The translations under genes and the position numbers were made by a program. This document shows positions 16,840 to 24,886 of a stretch of DNA of 64,000 nt, one piece after another. Source of the stretch: Cellvibrio zantedeschiae (lineage in GTDB: Bacteria; Pseudomonadota; Gammaproteobacteria; Pseudomonadales; Cellvibrionaceae); contig NZ_BMYZ01000002.1 of assembly GCF_014652535.1 (NCBI RefSeq), positions 620,001 through 684,000 of the forward strand. The letters run 5' to 3'. Each line of letters starts with the position of its first letter. The first letter of the stretch is position 1. The notes below the pieces were generated by a model. It saw nothing but the letters and a program-made list of their open reading frames with translations, was not told where the DNA came from and made no database searches.

Positions 16840-17619
16840 ATGGAAGTCGTTGATAATCAAATTTACGATAAGGTCAGTAATACTTGGTGGAATGAAGATG
16901 GATTTATGGCGATCCTGCGAACTGCGGTAAACCCACCACGATTTAATTATTTTCAAAAAATATTGAATGAGTTGCAGCTTAACCCTAAGCAATTACGGGT
17001 GCTTGATGTGGGTTGTGGTGGTGGCTTACTTTCAGAACAATTTGCAGCCTTGGGTTGCCAGGTTACAGGCATAGATCAATCTGTTCCCAGTTTGGATGCA
17101 GCAAAAGCACATGCGAGCGCAATGGATTTGCAGATTGAATATTTGCAAGGCAATGCAGAGCGACTTCCTTTTCCTGATCAGTCTTTCGATGTGGTGTGCT
17201 GTTGCGATGTACTTGAACATCTCGATTCTGTTGATACTGTCATTCAAGAATTGTCACGTGTACTCAAACCCGGTGGTTTGTTTTTCTTCGATACTATTAA
17301 TCGCACTCTCGCCAGCAGGTTATTTGTTGTAAAGCTTGCACAGGATTGCGTTTTAACACGTTTTGTTCCGCGCAATGTGCATGTATGGGAAAAGTTTATT
17401 AAACCCCACGAATTAGCAAGCACCTTGCGTCAATTCAGTTTTCCTCAATCTTCTTTTGTAGGTTTGGCTCCGCGTAGCAATCCATTTCCTGCATTGGTTG
17501 CATTTGCTCGACGCAAGTTCGGACAAATCAGTTTTGCTGAGCTGGGTGAGAATATAAGGTTACAAGAAAGTAAAAGCCTTGCTATTTCGTATATGGGTTT
17601 TAGCGTAAAAGCACTTTAA
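16840..17619 (+). CDS. UbiG-like SAM-dependent methyltransferase
   Basis: The 259-residue class I methyltransferase has the SAM-binding loop LDVGCGGGLLSEQFA (motif I), GIDQS (motif II) and VCCCDVLEHL, plus the WWNEDG element near residue 16 that UbiG proteins share as WWD. The C-terminal half differs from UbiG, and the substrate is unknown. CAGGAGG lies upstream of the ATG, 15 bases after the arsR-like stop, so the two are co-transcribed. The neighbours (two DUF4166 proteins, an epimerase, a DCC protein) suggest a lipid or small-molecule modification pathway, which is inference. Confidence 0.85.
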   Translation: MEVVDNQIYDKVSNTWWNEDGFMAILRTAVNPPRFNYFQKILNELQLNPKQLRVLDVGCGGGLLSEQFAALGCQVTGIDQSVPSLDAAKAHASAMDLQIEYLQGNAERLPFPDQSFDVVCCCDVLEHLDSVDTVIQELSRVLKPGGLFFFDTINRTLASRLFVVKLAQDCVLTRFVPRNVHVWEKFIKPHELASTLRQFSFPQSSFVGLAPRSNPFPALVAFARRKFGQISFAELGENIRLQESKSLAISYMGFSVKAL

Positions 17620-17649
17620 TTTGAGCAACTACGTTTTTGGAAATGGACT

Positions 17650-18201
17650 ATGAGCAGTAGTTTGGTAAGTGATTGGTTTTGCGAGTCCTTTGGTGAGTTG
17701 CACCCGCAATTGCAGCAGCTTCATAAAATTGGCGGAATCCTGGCGGGTAAAGTGCATGTGAAAAGTGCTCGTGGTTTCGCTGGATATTTTGGGCGAGCTA
17801 TAGCAAAAAAATTTTCGATTCCAATCGATGCTCAGCAACAGTTGTTTTCAGTCACCATTACTCATCAGTCAGATGGCCTGCATTGGGATAGAACATTTAA
17901 TGCAAGGCAAATGAAGTCGGTGTTTTTACCTGTTGGCAATAAACCTGGTGGATATTGGTTAGAAACTACAGGTGATGTTCAGCTATATCTGACTGTTGAT
18001 GTTAAAGATGGCGGCTGGTACTGGCGTTGTTTGAGTGTGAAATATAAAGGGATTACTTTTCCTCTCTGGTTGTTTCCTCGCGTTAATGCCTACAAAAAAA
18101 TTGAAAATGAGAAATACAGTTTCTATGTTGGATTCAACCTTCCAGTTCTGGGGGAGGTTCTTTCCTATGGTGGTTTATTGGAATTAAGGATGCCGCAGTG
18201 A
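17650..18201 (+). CDS. DUF4166 domain protein (first copy)
   Basis: The 183-residue soluble protein has the DUF4166 pattern: SFGELHPQLQQLHKIGG near the start, a GKVHVKSARGFAGYFGRAI segment, LHWDRTFNARQMKS and a C-terminal VGFNLPVLGEVLSYGGLLEL. The function of the family is unknown; it is often found with epimerases and DCC proteins. Its stop overlaps the GTG start of the next gene (GTGA), so they are translationally coupled. Confidence 0.78.
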   Translation: MSSSLVSDWFCESFGELHPQLQQLHKIGGILAGKVHVKSARGFAGYFGRAIAKKFSIPIDAQQQLFSVTITHQSDGLHWDRTFNARQMKSVFLPVGNKPGGYWLETTGDVQLYLTVDVKDGGWYWRCLSVKYKGITFPLWLFPRVNAYKKIENEKYSFYVGFNLPVLGEVLSYGGLLELRMPQ

Positions 18202-18650
18202 ATAAGAAAACTTTTAGATCTTGGTTAATTTATTGGATCTACTTCGTTAGTTTTGGGCATTTTGCTGTTGGTTTTTTGGTGGCTTGGTTTTCAAATCTCA
18301 GTACGTTTTATGCTTATCATCATTCTATTTTGGAGCGATTTGGTGATTTGTCAGCGCAGGCTTATCAGTTACAAATCTGGTGGATAAGTTTGTTTGGTGC
18401 GACTGTGCAGAATCTTGCAATTTTTATGGGGGTATTAACCTATGTGGCGAGTAAGTATCGAATTTCATTAGTATGGAATTCGATGGTCATTGGATTAATT
18501 GTGTGGGCGCCGCAAGATATTTTAATTTCGCTACAAGTAGATATGTGGCTGCATGTTTGGGTGGATGCAATAGTACTTGCGGTAATGCTTCCACCTTTGA
18601 TGATGTTGTCGTGGTTAGATCGCAATCAAAACGTTCCAATAAAAGGATGA
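18198..18650 (+). CDS. Four-span membrane protein
   Basis: The 150-residue protein has four hydrophobic segments (about 10-32, 60-80, 92-112, 118-138) separated by short loops. No family is recognised. The start is a GTG overlapping the stop of the DUF4166 gene by four bases. The next gene follows after four bases, so it lies in the middle of the ArsR operon. Confidence 0.75.
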   Translation: MNKKTFRSWLIYWIYFVSFGHFAVGFLVAWFSNLSTFYAYHHSILERFGDLSAQAYQLQIWWISLFGATVQNLAIFMGVLTYVASKYRISLVWNSMVIGLIVWAPQDILISLQVDMWLHVWVDAIVLAVMLPPLMMLSWLDRNQNVPIKG

Positions 18651-18654
18651 ATCT

Positions 18655-19323
18655 ATGCTGGAAATAACTCCTTCTGAAGGTGAACTGTTTAGAAAGATTC
18701 TTGGTGATGAATGGAAAAAACTGCACATGGATATTCAAGCTCGTTTTGCTAAGAATCCTGGTGTAGGTGCGCCTTTGTATTACACAGGTTTTTTAAGCGA
18801 GCTGAGTTGCTCTCGCTTGGGTAAGTTTTTAGGGTTAATTACTATGCCTTTTATTAAAGGTGCATTGATTCCTTATAGCGACAAAAATTTCCCTGTCGAT
18901 ATTCAAGTTTACTCAAAAGAAAACTGTCCGTTTATTTTTAAGCAACGTATTTACCGATTGCGCAATCGCAAACCTATTCAATTTACCTCCTATATGCGTG
19001 AAAGTGAAAAGGGTGAAGTCCTGGAGTATGTAGGTGCTGGTTTGGGAATGAAGTTGGTGCTTCATGTTCATGAAGGTAATTTGTACTTCACGAGTGATGG
19101 TTACTTTTGGGATGTATTTGGCTTCCGCATTCCTTTGCCGGGAATTTTAACGCCGGGGAAAACCTTTTTGTGTCACCGCAATGACAGCCCTGAACAATTT
19201 AATATTCGCATTGAAATTAAGCATTGTTTATTTGGTACGACTTTCACGCAAGTGGGTGTTTTTCACGAGCTGCCTGCTAAAAAAATTGAGGAAAAAGCAG
19301 TAGAAGAAATGGAGTTAGCATGA
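18655..19323 (+). CDS. DUF4166 domain protein (second copy)
   Basis: The 222-residue protein resembles the first DUF4166 protein in layout: an N-terminal FRKILGDEWKKLHMDIQARF segment, then GFLSELSCSRLGKFLGLI, FKQRIYRLRNRKPIQF, and a C-terminal GYFWDVFGFRIPLPGILTPG. The two copies are diverged, so the duplication is old or they arrived separately. It overlaps the next gene by ATGA. Function unknown. Confidence 0.75.
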   Translation: MLEITPSEGELFRKILGDEWKKLHMDIQARFAKNPGVGAPLYYTGFLSELSCSRLGKFLGLITMPFIKGALIPYSDKNFPVDIQVYSKENCPFIFKQRIYRLRNRKPIQFTSYMRESEKGEVLEYVGAGLGMKLVLHVHEGNLYFTSDGYFWDVFGFRIPLPGILTPGKTFLCHRNDSPEQFNIRIEIKHCLFGTTFTQVGVFHELPAKKIEEKAVEEMELA

Positions 19324-20792
19324 ATACTCATCTGCTTGCATTGCAGTTAATGGCTGCGCAGGGTTTGCTGGGCGCTTTCGACACTTTATACCATCACGAA
19401 CTTACAGAGGCTTTGCCAAGTCGCCCAAGTGCGCGCAAGGAGTTGTGGATTCACGCAACCCGTGCCAGTTTTTATAGCCTCTTATTTATTGGTTTGTCTG
19501 CATGGCAGTGGCATGGTATTTGGGCTCTTGTATTGATGTTTATTTTCACAGTCGAAATTGTGTTAACGCTTTGGGATTTTATTATTGAGGATCGAACTCG
19601 ATTATTGCCTGCAACGGAGCGAGTCACTCATACAGTTCTTGCAATAAATGGCGGCGCATTTATCACCTTGCTTGCATTGACGTTTCCCGCATGGTTCTCG
19701 CAGTCAACAGAATTACAATGGGCGCCGCAAGGCTGGCTAAGTGTATTTCTATTTGCGTGTGGAATTGGAGTGGGTTTGTCGGGTATACGCGATGGATTTG
19801 CAGCTTATGCTTTAGGTAAAGTAAAAAATCGTGAGGAACTGAAGATGCCTTTACATTTTAGTGATAAAAGTGAAAGTGTTTTAGTAACGGGTGCTACAGG
19901 TTTTATTGGCCAATTGTTAGTGAATGCATTGATTGCCGATGGCCAACGTGTAACTGTGTTGACGCGCAATGCAAAAAAAGCGGCCTGGACGTTTGATGGA
20001 AAAGTTACTTGCGTTGAGTCTATGAACGAGCTGCCTGCGAATTATCCTATCGATACCATTATTAATTTAGCTGGCGCGCGCGTGTTAGGTTGGTGGTGGA
20101 CTTCGTCGCGCCAAGTTGCGTTGAGAAAAAGCCGTATTGGTTTGACGCAATCGCTAATTGATTGGATCGCTAAAGCAGAAGTTAAACCCGCACTTTTATT
20201 GAATGCGTCAGCTATAGGTTATTACGGAATTCAAGCAATTGGCGATAATACTGAATTAACCGAAGATAGCCCCACCCAAAATATTTTTATGGCAAAACTC
20301 TGTCACGATTGGGAGGTAGTGGCGCAGTCTGCGCGACAATATGGTGTGCAGGTATCGGCTATGCGATTTGGTATGGTGCTGGGGCATCAAGGTCCATTGC
20401 CTATGTTGCTCTTGCCGATTAAATTAGGTTTGGGCGGAAAACTGGGCAGTGGCAAGCAATGGATGTCGTGGATACATGTAGATGATTTGCTGCGAGCCTT
20501 GGCGCATATTTGGCAATTGGCAGAAAATCCAGAAACAAAAGAACAACTAAAACCTGAATACAATTTCACGGCACCGGAAACTTTAACGCAATTGGATTTT
20601 AGTAAAGTCGCTGCCAAGGTTTTGCATCGCCCGTGCTTTTTTCCGACGCCGGCATGGCCAATGCGTTTAGGTTTAGGTGAGCAAGCGGATTTGTTGCTGG
20701 AAGGACAGAGGGTGGTGCCGAAAAATTTATTAGCCAGTGGTTTTGAATTTACTTACCCCGATGCGCAAAGTGCTTTGCGTAGTTTGGTGTAG
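19320..20792 (+). CDS. TIGR01777-type epimerase fused to an N-terminal membrane domain
   Basis: The 490-residue protein has about four membrane spans in residues 1-165, then a Rossmann-fold SDR domain: SVLVTGATGFIGQLL (NAD(P) loop), NLAGARVLGWWW, NASAIGYYG, SAMRFGMVLG and SWIHVDDLLRAL, ending with the DUF1731-like tail. Ordinary TIGR01777 proteins are about 300 residues without membrane spans, so the fusion is the odd point; it should place the nucleotide-sugar-epimerase-like domain at the membrane. The start codon overlaps the previous stop (ATGA). The substrate is unknown. Confidence 0.88.
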   Translation: MNTHLLALQLMAAQGLLGAFDTLYHHELTEALPSRPSARKELWIHATRASFYSLLFIGLSAWQWHGIWALVLMFIFTVEIVLTLWDFIIEDRTRLLPATERVTHTVLAINGGAFITLLALTFPAWFSQSTELQWAPQGWLSVFLFACGIGVGLSGIRDGFAAYALGKVKNREELKMPLHFSDKSESVLVTGATGFIGQLLVNALIADGQRVTVLTRNAKKAAWTFDGKVTCVESMNELPANYPIDTIINLAGARVLGWWWTSSRQVALRKSRIGLTQSLIDWIAKAEVKPALLLNASAIGYYGIQAIGDNTELTEDSPTQNIFMAKLCHDWEVVAQSARQYGVQVSAMRFGMVLGHQGPLPMLLLPIKLGLGGKLGSGKQWMSWIHVDDLLRALAHIWQLAENPETKEQLKPEYNFTAPETLTQLDFSKVAAKVLHRPCFFPTPAWPMRLGLGEQADLLLEGQRVVPKNLLASGFEFTYPDAQSALRSLV

Positions 20793-20797
20793 CAATA

Positions 20798-21223
20798 GTG
20801 AGCACTTCTTTTCCTCCACACGTTAAACCCGGCGATCAAATTATTATGTTTGATGGTGTGTGCAAACTCTGTAATGCCTGGAGCCGCTTTATTATCCGCT
20901 TCGATACGCACAAAAAATTTAAACTTTGCGCAGTGCAGTCAGATGAAGGGCGTGCGATTTTGCAGTGGTTTGGCTACCCAATGGATTATTATGAAACCAT
21001 GCTGTTGGTACAGGGGAGTCGAGCGCTGGAAAAATCAGATTCATTTATTGCGGTGATAGGACAGTTGCCTTTTCCATGGTCGTTAATTCGAGTGGTAAAA
21101 ATTTTTCCTAAGGGTTTGCGCGATTGGTGCTATGACCGTATTGCATTAAATCGCTACAGCTTATTTGGCCGATATGATGTTTGTGTTCTGGCGAATCCAG
21201 ATCACGAAGAACGGTTTATTTAA
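20798..21223 (+). CDS. DCC (DUF393) protein closing the ArsR operon
   Basis: The 141-residue protein has the motif FDGVCKLCNAW with the CxxC pair, then VQSDEGRAILQWFG and a conserved LRDWCYDRIALNRYSLFGR tail. It starts at a GTG five bases after the epimerase stop, so it belongs to the operon. It is a diverged relative of the DCC protein at 15995-16393. A redox role is presumed from the CxxC motif. Confidence 0.85.
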   Translation: MSTSFPPHVKPGDQIIMFDGVCKLCNAWSRFIIRFDTHKKFKLCAVQSDEGRAILQWFGYPMDYYETMLLVQGSRALEKSDSFIAVIGQLPFPWSLIRVVKIFPKGLRDWCYDRIALNRYSLFGRYDVCVLANPDHEERFI

Positions 21224-21449
21224 ATTCTTGTCTGCGAGGGTCACAATAGAAAAAAACCACCGCACCCGTTGAGGCAAGTACAGTGGTGAAAACAGAAGGG
21301 GTATTGTGGATATACCCCCGAATGCAGTCGCTAATGTGGTGTTTTAGGTTCTGCATTTTGTATCAGGCGTGTGGACACCTGATTTATACATGCGAAGCTG
21401 CCTAAATGCTCCCTACTTATCCTTAAGACTGTCTTTAAGCTTTTTGGCT
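21224..21449. other. Intergenic stretch with several weak hairpins
   Basis: This region lies between the convergent DCC and yebG genes. It contains a weak stem ACCAC/GTGGT (21256-21287) with six T residues on the minus strand, a 7-bp stem GGGGTAT/ATACCCC (21298-21318), and ATCAGG/CCTGAT around 21362-21383. The first could be a yebG terminator; none is convincing. Confidence 0.35.
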
Positions 21450-21740
21450 TTAGGTTTTGGCAGCTACGCTAGCATTGAGTGTTACAGGCTTTTCGTAGGT
21501 GAAAGGCTGTAGCAATTCATCAGGTTTGCCTTTGCAGGCTTTAGCTAAGAGTTCGCGGCGTTGGGCTAGCAACAGGCCAATGGCTTCGCTCTGTTGCTCA
21601 TCAATGCCGGGAATATTTTCTTCAATGAGTTGAGTGATGTTGGCGGCAAGTTCTAAATACTTGTCGTGTTCTTCTGCAAGTTTTCTGTCTTCAAACATAC
21701 TGCCATCCCGATCACAGAGCCATACGGCGACTACCGACAT
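21450..21740 (-). CDS. yebG: YebG-family SOS-induced protein
   Basis: The 96-residue protein resembles E. coli YebG, a LexA-controlled protein of unknown function: VVAVWLCDRDGSMFEDRKLAEEHDKYLELAANI, then an EEQQSEAIG-like segment and a lysine-poor tail. GAGGTAAT lies just before the ATG. A near-consensus LexA box sits 19 bases upstream, which supports both the gene and its DNA-damage control. Confidence 0.85.
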   Translation of the reverse strand: MSVVAVWLCDRDGSMFEDRKLAEEHDKYLELAANITQLIEENIPGIDEQQSEAIGLLLAQRRELLAKACKGKPDELLQPFTYEKPVTLNASVAAKT

Positions 21741-21758
21741 AAAATTACCTCGTGGTTA

Positions 21759-21778
21759 TACTGTTTTTTTATACAGTA
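21759..21778 (-). promoter_or_regulatory. LexA (SOS) box upstream of yebG
   Basis: TACTGT-N8-ACAGTA, matching the E. coli consensus TACTG(TA)5CAGTA at both conserved half-sites, with an AT-only spacer. It lies 19-38 bases upstream of the yebG ATG, where LexA would block transcription. Confidence 0.92.
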
Positions 21779-21943
21779 ATGGTGGGAGCCCCGTTTGTCA
21801 ATGAGTTTTAGTGTGGCGGGTTACAGTCTTTAACAATTGCGTGCAAATATCGCCTATTTTTCAATAGGTTGGGGTTTCTATACTGCAATCATTCCCAAGC
21901 ATTCAGTGGGATGAACTTTCAACCAGTAATCAGGGATAACCCT

Positions 21944-22579
21944 ATGAGCAAAATGAAATCCTTAAAAGTATTGAGTTTATGTGCCGGTGTTGCGCTTGCA
22001 TCCCAGCAAACGCTAGCGGCCGATGCAGGTAAGTTTTATGTGGGGGCAGATGTGGGCTCGACACAATTTTCGGGCGATGGCCCCGCCAAAGATTCGGTAT
22101 TCGTACCGGGTCAAAAGTTTAAAGATTCCGATACCAGTTATGGCTTGCATGTTGGCTTTCAATTTAACGATTGGTTTGCGGCTGAGTTGGGTTATACCGA
22201 TTTTGGCAGTGCGACTGATGGGTTCAAGATCAGGCCTGATATCGCTTTTATTGTTGCGCCTAACGATACTCAAACGGTTGAGGCGAAAGGTGTGTCTTTG
22301 AGCGGTGTGTTCAGTTACAAGCTGACAAGCGATTTTGCGCTCCTGGGTATTCTGGGCGTTTCGTCCATGGATTACGAAAATACCCTGTCCGGGGGATTTT
22401 CTCCGGTTACCGGCAGTCTGTTAGAGAAGCGTAGTTTTTCTGATCAGGGGCTGATTTACGGTTTGGGCGCCAAATATGCCCTCAACGACTCCCTCGCTGC
22501 GCGCGTAGAGCTTCGCCGTAATGATGTAGGTGATTTCAGCCTGGATACCACCAGCCTAGGGTTTGAGTATTCGTTTTAA
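21944..22579 (+). CDS. Outer-membrane beta-barrel protein (OmpA-like barrel)
   Basis: The 211-residue protein has a signal peptide (cleavage near TLAADA), then alternating hydrophobic strands (KFYVGADVGS, SYGLHVGFQFNDWFAAELGYTDFGS) and a C-terminal aromatic end, LGFEYSF, recognised by the Bam machinery. It is an eight-strand barrel of the OmpA-N/Opacity class without a periplasmic domain. The start at 21944 (MSKMKS) is chosen over an upstream ATG at 21869, which would put 25 residues before the signal peptide. The physiological role cannot be read from sequence. Confidence 0.85.
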   Translation: MSKMKSLKVLSLCAGVALASQQTLAADAGKFYVGADVGSTQFSGDGPAKDSVFVPGQKFKDSDTSYGLHVGFQFNDWFAAELGYTDFGSATDGFKIRPDIAFIVAPNDTQTVEAKGVSLSGVFSYKLTSDFALLGILGVSSMDYENTLSGGFSPVTGSLLEKRSFSDQGLIYGLGAKYALNDSLAARVELRRNDVGDFSLDTTSLGFEYSF

Positions 22580-22623
22580 TTGACCCGTTGGTCTTTCTTT
22601 TCTGGTCTTCAAAATCGCAAAAG

Positions 22624-22648
22624 CCTACTGACATAAGTTGTCAGTAGG
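22624..22648. repeat. Hairpin after the outer-membrane barrel gene
   Basis: CCTACTGACA (22624-22633) pairs perfectly with TGTCAGTAGG (22639-22648) around a five-base loop. There is no T run after it on the plus strand, so it may be a Rho-dependent or RNA-stabilising hairpin rather than an intrinsic terminator. Confidence 0.55.
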
Positions 22649-22704
22649 TAGGTGCAAGCTGGCAGGGTGTTAATCAATACCCACATCTTTAGAGGAGCTT
22701 GGAA

Positions 22705-23109
22705 ATGGAAAAGACTTATCACGGTAGTTGCCATTGTGGCGCAGTTAAAATTGAAGCGCGGATTGATCTGACACAGGGAACGAGCAAATGTAATTGCTCA
22801 ATGTGTACTAAAGCGCGTAATTGGAGTGTCAGCGTTAAGCCCGATGCGTTCCGCTTGCTGTCAGGTAAAGATGACCTCAGCGATTACCAATTCAGTTCCC
22901 ACTCCATTCATCACCTGTTTTGCAGGCACTGCGGTATGCGCCCATTTGGGCATGGAAGCCTGGAGCAGTTGGGTGGCGAGTTTTATACGATCGCACTTGC
23001 ATGCCTTGATGATGTCGACCCGCAAGAACTGATAGATGCGCCGATCAATTATTGCGATGGTTTGCATAATAACTGGTGGAATTCCCCCGCAGAGGTTCGT
23101 CATTTATAA
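22705..23109 (+). CDS. GFA-family zinc protein (CENP-V/formaldehyde-activating type)
   Basis: The 134-residue protein has the zinc ligands of the GFA family: SCHCGAVKIEA, CNCSMCTKA and FCRHCGMRPFGHG. Members include glutathione-dependent formaldehyde-activating enzymes, but most have no known substrate, and this one should be called only by family. AGAGGAG lies seven bases upstream of the ATG at 22705; a TTG at 22699 is a less likely start. Single gene between the barrel gene and murJ. Confidence 0.85.
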   Translation: MEKTYHGSCHCGAVKIEARIDLTQGTSKCNCSMCTKARNWSVSVKPDAFRLLSGKDDLSDYQFSSHSIHHLFCRHCGMRPFGHGSLEQLGGEFYTIALACLDDVDPQELIDAPINYCDGLHNNWWNSPAEVRHL

Positions 23110-23243
23110 ACTGGTAATATCAACCGGTAATAGGCGGTCGATAAACTGACTGCCTTCACCGCTGTATCTTCCCCTTCAGACCATGGATAATGCGCGCTCT
23201 TTATTGCTATTAATTGATCGCCATTTTTTGTTAAGGATTTCGT

Positions 23244-24821
23244 GTGTCTGAACCTGCCCCAGCGCCTAAACGCAATATGCTGCGCTCCAGTTTAATTACT
23301 GGCTCTATGACAATGATGTCCCGCATCACGGGTTTGGCGCGCGATCAATTGCAGGCCTATTTTTTGGGGGCGGGTGCTGATGCTGATGCCTTCAACGCTG
23401 CTTTTCGCATCCCCAATTTCTTTCGCCGCCTCTTTTCCGAAGGCGCGTTTTCGCAAGCCTTCATTCCGGTTCTCTCAGAATATCGCGCAAAAGGTTCGCA
23501 AGAAGCACTGAAAAGCTTGATTGATCGCGTGGCGGGTTGCCTGGGCTCAGTCTTGATTCTGGTTACTGTGTTGGGTGTGCTTGGTGCGCCGGTATTGGGG
23601 GCGATTTTCGCTTCCGGCTTTATGGAAGACCAAGCCAAGTTTGACCATTACATCTCGCTGATTCGCATCATGTTCCCCTACTTGATGTTGATTTCCCTGA
23701 GCGGATTTATGGGGGCGATTCTCAACAGTTATGACCGTTTTGCCGTTTCTGCGTTTACGCCGGTTCTGCTCAATATTGTGTCGATTTTCGCCATGTTGGT
23801 GATCGCGCCCATTATGGGTTCAGTGACTTTCGCGCTCGCCTGGAGTGTGTTGCTCGCGGGTGTTTTGTCGATTGCATTCCAAGCCCCGCACCTCAAACGT
23901 TTACATCTTTTGCCTGCGCCCAAAATGGATTGGAAGGATCCCGGCGTGCGCCGCATTTTGGCGCTAATGGCACCGGCGATTTTTGGGGTTTCCATCGCTC
24001 AGATTAATACGCTTTTCGATTCCATCGCCGCCTCCTGGTTGCCCGAGGGTAGCATTACCTGGCTTTACTATTCCGATCGTTTGGTGGAGCTACCCTTGGG
24101 GATTTTCGCAGTGGCTATTAGCACGGTGATCATGCCCAACTTGTCGCGCCTACATGCCACTGAATCCTCAGAGGATTTTAGTAAAACCCTGGATTGGGCG
24201 GTGCGCTTTATTATCCTGATCGCGCTGCCAGCAACTTTGGCCTTGGTGATTCTTGCCAAGCCGGTGATTTTTACCCTGTTTCAACACGGCAAATTCAATC
24301 CTGAAGATGCGCTTATGTCGTCCTACAGTCTGAAAACCTACGCATTGGGGCTGCTGGCCTTTATGTTGATCAAAGTGCTTGCGCCTGGCTATTTCGCGCG
24401 TCAGGACATCAAAACTCCGGTCAAAGTCGGGATGATTGCTATAGGTGTGGGAATCGCACTTAAAGTTGCGATGGTGGCTCCGCTAAATATCTATTGGCAG
24501 ATCGGTCATGTGGGCTTGGCTCTGTCTACCGCGCTGGCGGCATACGTCAATGTCATCTTGCTGTATCGCGGTCTGCGTAAACGTGGGGTTTATATGCCCG
24601 CTGCAGGCTGGGCAAAAACCTGGCTGCGTTATGGATTAGCAAACGTCTTGATGGTGGCGGTTTTACTGATTGGAACCCATTACCTGAACGATTGGGCGGT
24701 ATGGGGAGTTCTGGAGCGCATCGTCTATCTGGCTGTGCTTTGTGTGGGTGGTGGTTTGGTCTACTTGATCGGTTTAAGTGTTGCCGGCTTCCGCCCCAAA
24801 GATTTTCGCGCGCCACATTAA
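23244..24821 (+). CDS. murJ: Lipid II flippase MurJ
   Basis: The inner-membrane MOP-superfamily protein flips lipid II to the periplasm for peptidoglycan synthesis. The 525-residue product has about 14 spans and the family's N-terminal signature SSLITGSMTMMSRITGLARDQ (in part) followed by DADAFNAAFRIPNFFRRLFSEGAFSQAFIPV, plus YYSDRLVELPLGIFAVAI and GYFARQDIKTPVK. The start is a GTG at 23244 with TAAGGA upstream. In pseudomonads murJ precedes ribF and ileS exactly as here; rpsT, normally next to it, is not present in the window. Confidence 0.97.
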   Translation: MSEPAPAPKRNMLRSSLITGSMTMMSRITGLARDQLQAYFLGAGADADAFNAAFRIPNFFRRLFSEGAFSQAFIPVLSEYRAKGSQEALKSLIDRVAGCLGSVLILVTVLGVLGAPVLGAIFASGFMEDQAKFDHYISLIRIMFPYLMLISLSGFMGAILNSYDRFAVSAFTPVLLNIVSIFAMLVIAPIMGSVTFALAWSVLLAGVLSIAFQAPHLKRLHLLPAPKMDWKDPGVRRILALMAPAIFGVSIAQINTLFDSIAASWLPEGSITWLYYSDRLVELPLGIFAVAISTVIMPNLSRLHATESSEDFSKTLDWAVRFIILIALPATLALVILAKPVIFTLFQHGKFNPEDALMSSYSLKTYALGLLAFMLIKVLAPGYFARQDIKTPVKVGMIAIGVGIALKVAMVAPLNIYWQIGHVGLALSTALAAYVNVILLYRGLRKRGVYMPAAGWAKTWLRYGLANVLMVAVLLIGTHYLNDWAVWGVLERIVYLAVLCVGGGLVYLIGLSVAGFRPKDFRAPH

Positions 24822-24886
24822 CAGCAGGGCGCGCAGCTCCTGTATACTTCTCGCCCTTTAAACGGCAAATCAGGTATCGGCAACCC

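Noticed and set aside
5937-23243. Search for rpsT between proB and murJ
   Set aside because: No frame with the S20 start or lysine-rich pattern was found; the gene is presumably elsewhere in the genome.
24692-24886. N-terminal extension of the ribF frame
   Set aside because: Overlaps the end of murJ and has no conserved residues; the GTG at 24887 gives the normal RibF length.
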